Source of the DNA: Treponema sp.
GTDB taxonomy: Bacteria > Spirochaetota > Spirochaetia > Treponematales > Treponemataceae
Direction of reading: 5' to 3'
Assembly: GCA_024402535.1 (NCBI GenBank)
Contig: JAKSTN010000030.1
Location: 1 to 35,379, forward strand
Length of the DNA stretch: 35,379 nt
Shown here: in pieces, positions 9,101 through 16,637 of the stretch
Position numbering within the stretch: position 1 is the first letter of the stretch
How the letters are laid out: every line of letters starts with the position of its first letter
Translations under genes and position numbers: made by a program
The notes under the pieces: model-generated
Seen by the model: the letters and a program-made list of their open reading frames with translations, nothing else
What the model was told of the DNA's origin: nothing
Databases searched by the model: none

Positions 9101-9202
9101 GCCGAAGAAAAAGCAAAAAATGAAGAAGCTTCGGAAAATCATGGCGAACCGGAAACTTCTGAAAATGAAAACAAAGAAACTCCCGAAGGCGGAAACCAGT
9201 AA
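6122..9202 (+). CDS. smc: SMC chromosome segregation/condensin ATPase, short form
   Basis: A 1026-residue SMC protein that forms the ATPase core of bacterial condensin. The head halves are clear: Walker A GPNGCGKSN (31-39), signature LSGGEK (about 830-835) and Walker B FCLLDEID with D859/E860. Two long coiled-coil arms run roughly 170-405 and 516-790. The protein is shorter than the usual ~1180 residues because the middle (about 412-515) does not show the normal hinge domain with its Gly-rich dimer motifs. The C terminus (from about 970) is a Lys/Glu-rich low-complexity tail. Short SMCs are known from spirochaetes such as Borrelia. No scpA or scpB is nearby. Its stop codon overlaps the next start (TAATG). 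Confidence 0.93.
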   Translation: MFLKSLDIYGFKSFADRTHIDFADGITALLGPNGCGKSNVVDAIKWVIAENRAKNLRAEKMEDVIFNGTENRAALNTAEVTLTLCNENGLLPLEDSEIAIKRRIYRSGDQEYFINNRQVGPTEIRKLFMDTGVGKAAYSVMEQGKIDQILSSKPEDRRYLFEEAAGISRSKAEVQEAERELERTRQNMVQIEVAMAEIKRSYDSLKIQSEKTEKYRKLKDEISALDLDLTLLRLKNFVTEKARHEKELETVIEKRDKVRAEIEEINNTISENMDKVKAMQEDLYKKQGDLLAIAKEKNGKQELIKEYSNRQSEIKAKLSSLELKKNAIQERIDNIQEEIDETEAGLHEKTKQLSDIQKNIASFEENINTSSLQITENDMRASEYSEKIKVLDEDRKSLQAELAAITEDIVGMLDEKLKSAGFSEGAMRKARENLDEILGKLKVYAKGRRDIFSDAAKKSKAEIATVQEAADAFGETCKNLDELSSALETYYNASPAFITEFLSPEGVMTKKRSIDQKIEDNINQIETIQQQIADLNAENTGLTAKIDEYKDTLHKLHGNQIKMQEQISASENQIIFIKRSLTSEQNSLRETDEEYFAEEKRAEDLASQIEDAESEMAEIEYRGQKLADELKVLDEEIAKCNKSVSGKSDALQKKQEDQRKFQEQYERLTLQLNSSDNDIRNIKQNYIEQYSRDLMEFEERMYKITTPSQTLRDKLQESKDKLRNLGSVNLMAVEEFAEVKDRYERQKANYEDTQKSLDNLIRVSEEIKSKSSEMFLETYNQIKKNFHNMFRRLFNGGRAELKLADPQNILQSGIDIYAQPPGKKLENIALLSGGEKTMTAVALLFATYQVRPSPFCLLDEIDAALDDKNVTSFVTALESFANVSQYIVITHNKKTVMGASTMLGITMEESGVSKIIALRLDEDLKTGKKYKTEDTFVDEDIDVEEGAVIPPRPEKRIHNEDGTITDPEIERVKKEMKEKERLAKLAEKEAKKAAEEKAKNEEASENHGEPETSENENKETPEGGNQ

Positions 9203-9591
9203 TGGATTTCAAGGAACTGTGGGAAAACATTAAAGAAAAAAGCAGACTCATTTTTGAAAAGGTAAAAAATTACATCCTTGAAAATACAATGATGTCTGCA
9301 TGTGTCGCAGCCCTTTTTCTTGTAATCATCATTGCAATCATTCTTCTTTGCGCCGCATTGAAAAAACCGGAAGAAGTAAAATACGAAAGACCTGTAACCC
9401 TTACAGAAGAAATGCTTGTACCTCCTTCACCGGCTATGATGGACGGATACAATTCTTCCAGAGTTACAAAAGAAGCCTGGTCAAAAGAAGAAGCCGAAGA
9501 ATGGTTTACAGTTCCAGGGAAAAAAGAACTGGACGATCTTTCAAGAGCAAATGACCAGATTATTAATGAAATAACAGGAGCGGCCCCGTGA
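9202..9591 (+). CDS. Single-pass membrane protein, unknown function
   Basis: A 129-residue protein with an amphipathic N terminus (1-32), one strong transmembrane helix at about 33-54 (CVAALFLVIIIAIILLCAAL), and a hydrophilic C-terminal part of about 75 residues with conserved-looking VPPSPAMMDGYNSS and acidic patches. I do not recognise a family. It starts on the stop codon of smc and overlaps the next gene by 4 bp (GTGA), so the three genes are translationally coupled. The cytoplasmic or periplasmic side of the C-terminal part cannot be decided with confidence; Lys-rich N-terminal flanks suggest N-in. Confidence 0.75.
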   Translation: MDFKELWENIKEKSRLIFEKVKNYILENTMMSACVAALFLVIIIAIILLCAALKKPEEVKYERPVTLTEEMLVPPSPAMMDGYNSSRVTKEAWSKEEAEEWFTVPGKKELDDLSRANDQIINEITGAAP

Positions 9592-11048
9592 AAAAATCAG
9601 TTATTATTTATTTGTGCCTGACACTTGCAGCTTTTACTTTTTTTTCATGTGCCTCAAAAGAAACTGAACTTCCAGAAAATTTACTTCAGGATCTTTCCGA
9701 GATGAAAACAACAGAATCAGCTCAGGATGATATAAAAGAAGTTTCAGAAAACTTTTCTGATGAAGAAAATAACGAAACTGCAGAAGATGTAGAAAACTCA
9801 GAAACAGAATCTTTGGAAACTGAAGATGATGAAGTTCTTGATTGTGATGAAATTGAAGAACTTGATGAAATAATCGAACCGGAAGTTTTTGAAGAAGAAC
9901 TGCCTCCAGAAGAACCTGAAATCATCAGTTCTGAAACAGCAGATGAAGAGGCTTCAGACAAAGAGACAGAACCATTAACTGAAGAAGAAACAACAGAGAT
10001 TGAAGAACTTCCTGAAGTTATTTCCGAAGTTGAGGCAAACAATGAGGAAACAGAATCATTAAATAATCAAATTACAGAGTCTTCACCTGACCAGGGAAAA
10101 AATGAAGGCAAAAAAGAAGTTGATGAAGTAATAGAGGTTTCCGATGACCAGGCCGACGAGGTTGAATCTCTTGAAGAAAGTTCTACAGACGAATCAGATA
10201 AAATCTCCGAAGAAAATGAAGAAGTTAAAGTAATCCCTTCAAGAAGTGTAACACTTAAAAAAGGCGAAACTCTTGAAGTGTCTTACCCTGGTAAAGGCTG
10301 GATTTTCCTTGGTGCTACTGACGGATCAAAAAACCTGACAAGTACTGGCCGCAAGACAAATGCAAAATCAACTGATTTCTCACTTATGGCAAGAGTTTCA
10401 GGAACAGTTATCCTTCACTTTTATAAAGAAGATATTCTGGCAGACAAATATATTGACGACTACCTTGAAGTAACAGTTCAGGACATAAAGTCGAAATCTA
10501 CTGTTCATATAAAAGCTCCGTCTTATGCAGAAACTGTTCCTGCAAAACCAGCTCCTGAAAAACCTGCTCCTATCGTCCAGGAAAAAACTGAAGTTAAACA
10601 GGAAAATGAAACTGTAACACCGGAAGTAAAAGTTGAAAAAGAAAACAAACCTGAAATTAAGGCTTCTGAACCAGTAAAGCAGGCGGTTCCAGTTCAGACT
10701 CAGGTTCCAGAAAAAGAATCTGTATCCCCTGCAGTTCAAAAAGCAGAATCAACTTCTTCCCTTTCGGCAGATGATTACCTTTCACAGGCAAAAAAAGCAC
10801 TGGATGAAAAAAAATTCACTGAAGTATATAATAACATTCAGAACTTCCTCCTTATAACAGAAAAGAATCGTGACGAAGGTCTTTTCCTTCTTGCACAGCT
10901 TTACGAAGGAAATTCTGAATACAGAAATATCAAAAAGTCAGTTGAAACTTATGAAGAACTGACAAATAACTATCCTCTCAGCAAATACTGGGATGATGCA
11001 AATAAAAGAGCTATTTACCTGAAACGTTTCTATATAAACATCAGATAA
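9588..11048 (+). CDS. Acidic lipoprotein with C-terminal TPR-like region
   Basis: A 486-residue predicted lipoprotein: signal peptide 1-20 ending FFSC21. Residues about 25-215 are a Glu/Asp/Ser/Thr-rich disordered stretch. A beta-rich domain follows (about 218-310, SRSVTLKKGETLEVSYPGKG and GTVILHFY), then a Pro/Lys/Glu linker. The final ~95 residues (from ADDYLSQAKKAL) form tetratricopeptide-like helices ending NNYPLSKYWDDA, resembling the YbgF/BamD type. GTG start at 9588 with AGGAG at 9576-9580. Probably an envelope scaffold; the exact role is unknown. The long acidic repeat creates a spurious Ser-rich antisense frame. Confidence 0.8.
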   Translation: MKKSVIIYLCLTLAAFTFFSCASKETELPENLLQDLSEMKTTESAQDDIKEVSENFSDEENNETAEDVENSETESLETEDDEVLDCDEIEELDEIIEPEVFEEELPPEEPEIISSETADEEASDKETEPLTEEETTEIEELPEVISEVEANNEETESLNNQITESSPDQGKNEGKKEVDEVIEVSDDQADEVESLEESSTDESDKISEENEEVKVIPSRSVTLKKGETLEVSYPGKGWIFLGATDGSKNLTSTGRKTNAKSTDFSLMARVSGTVILHFYKEDILADKYIDDYLEVTVQDIKSKSTVHIKAPSYAETVPAKPAPEKPAPIVQEKTEVKQENETVTPEVKVEKENKPEIKASEPVKQAVPVQTQVPEKESVSPAVQKAESTSSLSADDYLSQAKKALDEKKFTEVYNNIQNFLLITEKNRDEGLFLLAQLYEGNSEYRNIKKSVETYEELTNNYPLSKYWDDANKRAIYLKRFYINIR

Positions 11049-11063
11049 CAAAAGAGGGATAAA

Positions 11064-11792
11064 ATGAAAAAAGTAAAATTACTTGCAGCCGTTCTTATTT
11101 CACTGGCAGCATTAACATCGTGTACTATCAACAAGCCACAGGAAGTTACAAGAAAGATTACTGTAAAAGGTTTTGGAACAGTAAATGTTGACCAGATAAA
11201 TCTTACATTCAGCGTTAAAACCCGTGAGATGAATCAAAATACTGCAGCTGAAGAAAACTCAAACATCTCTTCAGTTGTAAATGAAATTCTTGTAAACGCA
11301 GGTATTGATGCAAAGGACATTTCAGTTTCTGGAAATAAAGTTACAACTGAAAAAGGACCAAAAGTCTGGGTAAAACAGGATGACGGTGAATGGGTTGGTC
11401 TTGATGATTACTTCACAGTAATCAATACAATCCAGGTTGCTGTAAAAGATGTAACAAAGGCAAAAGCAATTAAAGATGCAGTAATTCAGAGCAATTCTTC
11501 TGCAGTTTCACTTACAGATGCAAAATATATTCCAGGAGACTTTAACTCAAGTGTCCGCCAGGCAAGAATACTTGCCGTTCAGAATGCACAGGATTCTGCA
11601 AACCTTCTGGCAGGCGCTTCAGGATGCAAAGTAAACAATGTTCTTGAAATTACAGAAGAAGCAACTGTAAACGAAAAAGCAAATGCAAAAGCACTTCTTC
11701 AGGAAACAATGCCTGGAGCAATAAGTACTGTTTCAAATGGTAATATTAATGTTACAACAAATGTAACAATTACTTACACCCTTATGGACTAA
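11064..11792 (+). CDS. SIMPL-domain (DUF541) lipoprotein
   Basis: A 242-residue lipoprotein with signal peptide and lipobox LTSC20. The body matches the SIMPL/DUF541 family: ITVKGFGTVNVDQINLTFSVKT at the start, a central FTVINTIQVAVKD strand pair and the helix RQARILAVQNAQDSANLLA near residue 170. Family members lie in the periplasm or outer membrane; their function is mostly undefined, with reports of roles in stress tolerance. It starts 15 nt after the preceding lipoprotein gene with a good site (AGAGGG), so it likely belongs to the smc transcription unit. Confidence 0.88.
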   Translation: MKKVKLLAAVLISLAALTSCTINKPQEVTRKITVKGFGTVNVDQINLTFSVKTREMNQNTAAEENSNISSVVNEILVNAGIDAKDISVSGNKVTTEKGPKVWVKQDDGEWVGLDDYFTVINTIQVAVKDVTKAKAIKDAVIQSNSSAVSLTDAKYIPGDFNSSVRQARILAVQNAQDSANLLAGASGCKVNNVLEITEEATVNEKANAKALLQETMPGAISTVSNGNINVTTNVTITYTLMD

Positions 11793-11847
11793 AACTGCGT
11801 AGCAGTAATATATTATAGAGAAAATAAAAAATTTCAGAGGAAACGAA

Positions 11848-13134
11848 ATGTTAGACTACAAATACATTAAAGACAATCTTGCTGCAGTTAAACAGAATGT
11901 TCTTGACCGCAACATGGATCCAGCCCGTGCTGATGCAGATAAAGTTGTTGAACTTTATGACAAACGTACTGCCCTGGTAACAGAACTTCAGGGACTTCAG
12001 CAGAAACGCAACGAAAATGCCCAGGCTATGAAACAGAAGCTGGACAACGATGCCCGTGCAAAACTGATTGAAGCCGGTAAAGCACTTAAAGAAGAAATTG
12101 CTAAAGTTGAAAAAGACCAGAAAGAAACTGAAGAAGCTCTTGAAGAAGCAGCCCGTCAGATTCCAAACATGTACCACCCTCAGGCACCAGTTGGAAAACT
12201 GGATACAGAAAACCTGGAAGTAAAAGTTGTTGGTACACCACGTAAATTCGACTTTGAACCAAAAGATCATGTTGCTCTTGGTGAATCACTTGATATCCTG
12301 GACTTTGACCGCGGAACAAAAGTTTCTGGTCCTAAGTTCTACTACCTGAAAAACGAAGCTGTATTCCTGGAACAGGCTCTCATCATGTACGCCCTGAACA
12401 CACTGCGCAAGCACAACTTCAATATGTTCATCACTCCTGACGTTGCAAAAGAAGATATCCTTAAGGGGATCGGATTCAACCCACGCGGAAACGAATCAAA
12501 CGTTTATTCAATCGAAGAAGAAGGAACATGTCTGGTTGCTACAGCTGAAATCACTCTTGGTGGATACCACCAGGATGAAATTCTTCCAAAAGATAAGCTT
12601 CCACTTATGTACGGTGGTCTTTCACACTGTTTCCGCCGCGAAGCAGGTGCTGCTGGTCAGTTCTCAAAAGGTCTGTACCGCGTTCACCAGTTCGACAAAG
12701 TTGAAATGTTCGCCTACTCTACTCCAGAACAGTCAGATGCAATTCACGAACAGCTCCGCGCTATCGAAGAAGAAATCTTTACAGGTCTTGGACTTCCATT
12801 CCACGTTGTAGATACATGTACAGGTGACCTTGGTGCTCCAGCTTACCGCAAATGGGACCTGGAAGCATGGATGCCTGGACGTAACGGTGGTGAATACGGT
12901 GAAGTTACATCAACTTCTAACTGTACAGACTACCAGGCACGCCGCCTGAACATCAAATACAAGGATGACGACGGAAAGAACAAGTACGTTCACACACTGA
13001 ACGGTACAGCAATCGCTGTTGGACGTGCAATGCTTGCAATCCTTGAAAATTACCAGAACGCTGACGGATCAGTTACAATTCCTGAAGTACTGGTACCTTA
13101 CTGTGGATTCGACAAGATCCTTCCAAAAAAATAA
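11848..13134 (+). CDS. serS: Seryl-tRNA synthetase
   Basis: A 428-residue class II aminoacyl-tRNA synthetase that charges tRNA-Ser (and tRNA-Sec if present). The N-terminal arm (about 30-105) is the long antiparallel coiled coil that grips the tRNA extra arm. Motif 2 (SHCFRREAGAAG) and motif 3 (GTAIAVGRAMLAILENYQN) are intact, and TAEITLGG and the VHQFDKVEMF strand match the family. The length is normal. ATG 11848 is preceded by AGAGGAAA. The leader 11793-11847 contains a small ACTGC-GTA-GCAGT hairpin, but I see no T-box. Confidence 0.97.
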   Translation: MLDYKYIKDNLAAVKQNVLDRNMDPARADADKVVELYDKRTALVTELQGLQQKRNENAQAMKQKLDNDARAKLIEAGKALKEEIAKVEKDQKETEEALEEAARQIPNMYHPQAPVGKLDTENLEVKVVGTPRKFDFEPKDHVALGESLDILDFDRGTKVSGPKFYYLKNEAVFLEQALIMYALNTLRKHNFNMFITPDVAKEDILKGIGFNPRGNESNVYSIEEEGTCLVATAEITLGGYHQDEILPKDKLPLMYGGLSHCFRREAGAAGQFSKGLYRVHQFDKVEMFAYSTPEQSDAIHEQLRAIEEEIFTGLGLPFHVVDTCTGDLGAPAYRKWDLEAWMPGRNGGEYGEVTSTSNCTDYQARRLNIKYKDDDGKNKYVHTLNGTAIAVGRAMLAILENYQNADGSVTIPEVLVPYCGFDKILPKK

Positions 13135-13158
13135 TTTCCAGAAAAGGAGAATTATAAA

Positions 13159-14259
13159 ATGTCAGAAAACAGTAATTTTTCAAAACAGATATTCTATATT
13201 CTCTTTTTTATTGGAATTATAGCAGCGGTTTTCGTACTGAAAACTCTGTCTCATATTCTTCTGCCGGTAATTTTTGCAGTCATTCTTGGATTCGCTTTTT
13301 TACCGGTAGTTGAAAAATTACGGAATAAGTTCCATTTTCCATGGGCCCTTGCTTCCATTCTTGTTACAATCCTGGCAGTTGTTATAATCGGATTGTTATT
13401 CTCCCTTCTTATGACAGGTGTTTCTTCAATTCTTGGAAACTATCCAAAATACGAGAAAAAACTTGAAGTCATTTTCCAGCTTTTTGATTCAATTTTCAAT
13501 TTTGGATTTGATGAAGGGAAAACTTTCTTCGAGAATATCTGGGGATTCCAGAAAATCCGGGATATGGTCCAGAAATTTGCACTTTCACTTTCTTCAGGTC
13601 TTGTAAACTCAGGGAAAAGCATAATGATGGTTTTCCTTCTTATGGCATTTTTCCTTATAGAAATTGAGTTGACTAAAAAAAAGGTAGTTCTTGCTTTTAC
13701 AGAAAAAGGTGACCAGATTAAAGGAATAGCTAAAAGTGTAATTGGAGAAGTTACACAGTTCCTTTCAATTAAGTTCTTTGTTTCTCTTGCAACAGGATTA
13801 ATTGTTTTTGCAGGAACAGCACTTGTAAAAATGGATTTCCCAGTTGTATGGGGATTCCTTGCATTCTGTATGAACTTCATCCCTATTTTCGGATCAATTA
13901 TTTCCTGCATCACAACAATTCTTTTTGCCATGGTTCAGTTCTTTCCTGACAGTTACTGGCAGATCATTGTTGTAGCAATCCTTATGCTTTCTGTAAACAT
14001 GATTATAGGAAATATTCTTGAACCAAAAATCGAAGGAGAAGGATTAGGCATTTCACCTTTTGTTATCCTGATTTCGCTTTCTCTCTGGGGTTATATCTGG
14101 GGATTCCTTGGAATGCTTCTCGCAGTTCCTATGACAGTTATGATCAAAATCAGCTGTGAGAATATAGAATATCTGAAACCTGTTGCAGCCTTAATTGGAA
14201 ACGGAAAAGGTAAATCAGCCAAAGAGCCTGCTGGTAGCCTTTTCAAAAAGAAATCTTAA
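13159..14259 (+). CDS. AI-2E/PerM-family transporter
   Basis: A 366-residue polytopic membrane protein of the AI-2E transporter (PerM/YdiK/TqsA) family. Paired N-terminal TM helices (about 12-55) and another at 67-90 are followed by a periplasmic-like amphipathic stretch (VQKFALSLSSGLVNSG). A cluster of TM helices near 200-330 includes the family pattern GFLAFCMNFIPIFGSIIS and NIIGNILEPKIEGEGLGISP. Members export small molecules or ions; the substrate is unknown here. The ATG has GGAG 9-12 nt upstream. Its 3' end overlaps the convergent gene by 45 bp. Confidence 0.9.
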   Translation: MSENSNFSKQIFYILFFIGIIAAVFVLKTLSHILLPVIFAVILGFAFLPVVEKLRNKFHFPWALASILVTILAVVIIGLLFSLLMTGVSSILGNYPKYEKKLEVIFQLFDSIFNFGFDEGKTFFENIWGFQKIRDMVQKFALSLSSGLVNSGKSIMMVFLLMAFFLIEIELTKKKVVLAFTEKGDQIKGIAKSVIGEVTQFLSIKFFVSLATGLIVFAGTALVKMDFPVVWGFLAFCMNFIPIFGSIISCITTILFAMVQFFPDSYWQIIVVAILMLSVNMIIGNILEPKIEGEGLGISPFVILISLSLWGYIWGFLGMLLAVPMTVMIKISCENIEYLKPVAALIGNGKGKSAKEPAGSLFKKKS

Positions 14260-15141
14260 ATCTTCTTCCTGAATTGAAGTATAAACACAGTCAGCACAAT
14301 ATTTTGTTCCTGTAACATCATTATAAATTTTATTTACTTTACAGGTCACAAAAAGGTCCCTTGAAACAATAGGACCTTCTTTCAGTGTAAAGGACATTTT
14401 CACTGCGTATTCAGCCCCAGCAATAAGATTCAACCCCTTTGTTTCATTTCCGAAAACAATGCGTTCATGATCTACATAAAGAATCGAAAGAGGTTTTGCC
14501 CTGTCCTGTAAAGCTTCCATTTTTGCCTCTTCCTGAAAAGTCAGATAATTACAAACAGAAATCAGCTGTATACCATTTCCGGCATTCTTTTCAACTTTTG
14601 CCTGCTCAACAAAAATTTCAAGATATTTTTTCGCCTTAGTCTGATTCTCAAGGGCAATATCTTTCCATGCAGGACGTACAAAAAGCGGTGTATGATTCCA
14701 TGGAACGCAGGTCATATTCATATCAGACTGTGTTCTGCATTCATAATACAGAGACACAGTAAAATCATATTTCTGGGAATCGTTTATATCTTCAATATAA
14801 TTGATTGACTCAGGAAGTTTCAAAGAAAGGCCGGAAGAAGTTTCGGTTACATCTGAGTGGAAATAAAGTCCAACCCGATTGAAATAAAACTCAACCTTCA
14901 CATTTTTACCGGCAAAGGAAAGAACTGACTGAGGAGGATTTTCAAGATAAATTGTCCCCGATCTGTCAGCACGAATTTTGTCGCCTTTTAAAGCAACCGG
15001 GAAAACTGCAGAACTTAAAGGCTGAACACTTTCTGACTGCCGTTTATTCCCAGAAGGAGTTAAAGTTACAGGAACGTTACCGTCAATTAGATACTGAAGA
15101 ACAAGTTCACGTTCAATACCAGAAAGAGCCTTTTTTTCCAT
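14215..15141 (-). CDS. PilZ-like (DUF1577-type) protein, possible c-di-GMP effector
   Basis: A 308-residue soluble protein without signal peptide. The last ~100 residues look like a PilZ barrel: NETKGLNLIAG followed by EYAVKMSF, a VTCKVNKIY strand, CADCVYTSI and a final helix EEDLRFLFEKATSRLFG. The usual RxxxR and DxSxxG motifs are not clearly preserved, so nucleotide binding is uncertain. The N-terminal half starts with RELVLQYLIDGNVPVTL, reminiscent of spirochaetal DUF1577/PilZ proteins. It lies 3 nt downstream of a lipoprotein gene on the same strand and overlaps the end of the facing permease gene. Family assignment is moderate. Confidence 0.6.
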   Translation of the reverse strand: MEKKALSGIERELVLQYLIDGNVPVTLTPSGNKRQSESVQPLSSAVFPVALKGDKIRADRSGTIYLENPPQSVLSFAGKNVKVEFYFNRVGLYFHSDVTETSSGLSLKLPESINYIEDINDSQKYDFTVSLYYECRTQSDMNMTCVPWNHTPLFVRPAWKDIALENQTKAKKYLEIFVEQAKVEKNAGNGIQLISVCNYLTFQEEAKMEALQDRAKPLSILYVDHERIVFGNETKGLNLIAGAEYAVKMSFTLKEGPIVSRDLFVTCKVNKIYNDVTGTKYCADCVYTSIQEEDLRFLFEKATSRLFG

Positions 15142-15144
15142 ATT

Positions 15145-15777
15145 CTATTTCCCCCACCGGTCAATTTTTAACTGACTGATTTTATTGTCATTTTCATCAA
15201 TAAAAACTGTTATGTCTGCATATTGTTTCCCATTATATAAGCGGACAGGAACCTGAACTTCTGAACCACTAAGGAAACTGTTTCCAATAAGATATGAAGT
15301 AAAAAGTTTTGTTTCATCATCACTTTGCTTCTTACCGGTAAAGCCTTTTTCAAGGTCATCAGCAAAGAAAACAAGTGAAAAAACAGAATCATTTTTCATA
15401 AGATTTTCCGCAGAAAAAATATCAGTAGAAACGGCATTGAAAAATTCTTTTATAACATTCTGGGTTGAAACGGAAAGGCTTTCTGTATCTAAAGATCCGA
15501 AATCTTTAAGCTGCGGATAAATCTTTTCAGAATTACTGTCTGCAACATTAAGGACTTCTGTTGAAAGGTTTATGCCTTTAGAAACTTTATCATGCGATTC
15601 AAGAGTTTCTGTAAGAAACTTTGGTTCAAGTTCACCAGTCCAGATGGCCGACTCACCTTTTGTTACAAGAACTGATTTTAATGTATCATTTCCGTTATAA
15701 GTGGAAACACTTTCTGTTTTTGAACATGCTGAAAAGAGAAATGGTAATGAAAAAATGAAAAGATAAACCCGTTTCAC
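15145..15777 (-). CDS. Lipoprotein, unknown function
   Basis: A 210-residue predicted lipoprotein. MKRVYLFIFSLPFLFSAC gives a signal peptide with lipobox Cys18. The mature part is hydrophilic with mixed strands and helices, and its C terminus (YADITVFIDENDNKISQLKIDRWGK) looks like a SnoaL/NTF2- or DUF-type beta sheet, but I cannot name a family. Translation begins at GTG 15777; the only nearby ATG is out of frame and stops at once. It is the first gene of a two-gene minus operon with the PilZ-like gene. Confidence 0.75.
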   Translation of the reverse strand: MKRVYLFIFSLPFLFSACSKTESVSTYNGNDTLKSVLVTKGESAIWTGELEPKFLTETLESHDKVSKGINLSTEVLNVADSNSEKIYPQLKDFGSLDTESLSVSTQNVIKEFFNAVSTDIFSAENLMKNDSVFSLVFFADDLEKGFTGKKQSDDETKLFTSYLIGNSFLSGSEVQVPVRLYNGKQYADITVFIDENDNKISQLKIDRWGK

Positions 15778-15783
15778 ATTTTA

Positions 15784-15812
15784 ATTTTACCATATTAAGG
15801 AGTTTTTGTCTT
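15784..15812 (-). promoter_or_regulatory. Promoter of the minus-strand lipoprotein gene, leaderless
   Basis: On the minus strand, extended -10 TGgTAAAAT (15792-15784) ends 6 nt before the GTG start at 15777. A weak -35 (AAGACA, 15812-15807) sits 17 bp upstream. There is no Shine-Dalgarno sequence. Confidence 0.5.
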
Positions 15813-15837
15813 TTAACTTTTCTTTAGCATAATACTG

Positions 15838-15846
15838 TGTTATAAT
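15838..15846 (+). promoter_or_regulatory. Extended -10 promoter of the ComFB gene
   Basis: TGtTATAAT at 15838-15846 is an extended -10 element. The following ~20-nt leader carries TTTTGGAGG before the ATG at 15872, so this transcript has a normal ribosome binding site, unlike its divergent neighbour. Confidence 0.6.
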
Positions 15847-15871
15847 TTAATAGATATTTTGGAGGTTTATA

Positions 15872-16582
15872 ATGAATATTCACAACTCAATGGAAGATGC
15901 AGTAACACAGGAAGTCAACAATCTCTATGAATCACTGAAAAGAGATAATATCAAATGGTTAAATTGTGACTGTGAAGGCTGCCGCTTGGACACAATCTGT
16001 TACGTACTGAACAGAACTCAGCCAAAATACTATGTTTCTGAACGCGGAATCCTCCATAATGCTCTCGATATGGAAGATTCACAGCTTAAAACTGATATAA
16101 CTAAACTCGCCATGGAAGGTATCCGTCTTATAAGCGGTTCTGCACGTGCAAATCATACTGTAAAACCTCAAGAAAACGAATCTGAAACAGGAAAACTTTA
16201 CTACAACTTCCCTCTTATTATGGGGACTATATATAATGGCGACAACTTTGAACCACTTGAAGATGTTTCAATTATCCTGAAATTGAATAACGAAGTAGCT
16301 GAAATGGCTGACTGTACTTGGTCAAATCCTGCAAAAACATACAGAGCAACAAAAGGTTCTTATACTTTCTGGCCTGCAGCTATTGAATGTGAAAAAGAAG
16401 AAACAAAAGTTTTCAAACTTACACTTGAAATTTCTGCCAAAAACTTCCAGTCAACAATTTATGCAGTTGAACTTCCATTGGTTCCTGAAAAAGTAAAAAA
16501 ATCTTCTCTGGAAGCAACATATTCTTTAAAAGTAAAAGATATATTCCTTTTTGATACAAATTCTGAAAACCCGATGGAATAA
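15872..16582 (+). CDS. ComFB-domain protein
   Basis: A 236-residue cytoplasmic protein. Residues 1-95 match the late-competence ComFB family: an N-terminal helix (EDAVTQEVNNLYESL), the metal-binding-type cluster C32-x-C34-x-x-C37 followed by D40, and VLNRTQPKYYVSERG (46-59). ComFB proteins have been reported as cyclic-di-GMP receptors in other bacteria. The C-terminal ~130 residues form a beta-rich domain I do not recognise (CTWSNPAKTYRATKGSY, FKLTLEISAKNFQ). The start is fixed by GGAGG 9-10 nt upstream. It is transcribed divergently from the lipoprotein/PilZ-like pair, which hints at a shared second-messenger theme. Confidence 0.82.
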   Translation: MNIHNSMEDAVTQEVNNLYESLKRDNIKWLNCDCEGCRLDTICYVLNRTQPKYYVSERGILHNALDMEDSQLKTDITKLAMEGIRLISGSARANHTVKPQENESETGKLYYNFPLIMGTIYNGDNFEPLEDVSIILKLNNEVAEMADCTWSNPAKTYRATKGSYTFWPAAIECEKEETKVFKLTLEISAKNFQSTIYAVELPLVPEKVKKSSLEATYSLKVKDIFLFDTNSENPME

Positions 16583-16637
16583 ACCCGCCGTAAAAGGTAA
16601 AATTGGGTATACTTCTTGTACTTGAGGAGAGTACCGG

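Noticed and set aside
9722..10042. Ser-rich antisense reading frame opposite the acidic lipoprotein
   Set aside because: It is the complement of a GAA-rich stretch (Glu codons read as Ser/Phe in reverse) and has no start signals.
11793..11847. T-box or other riboswitch upstream of serS
   Set aside because: The leader is only 55 nt with one 5-bp hairpin; too short for a T-box.
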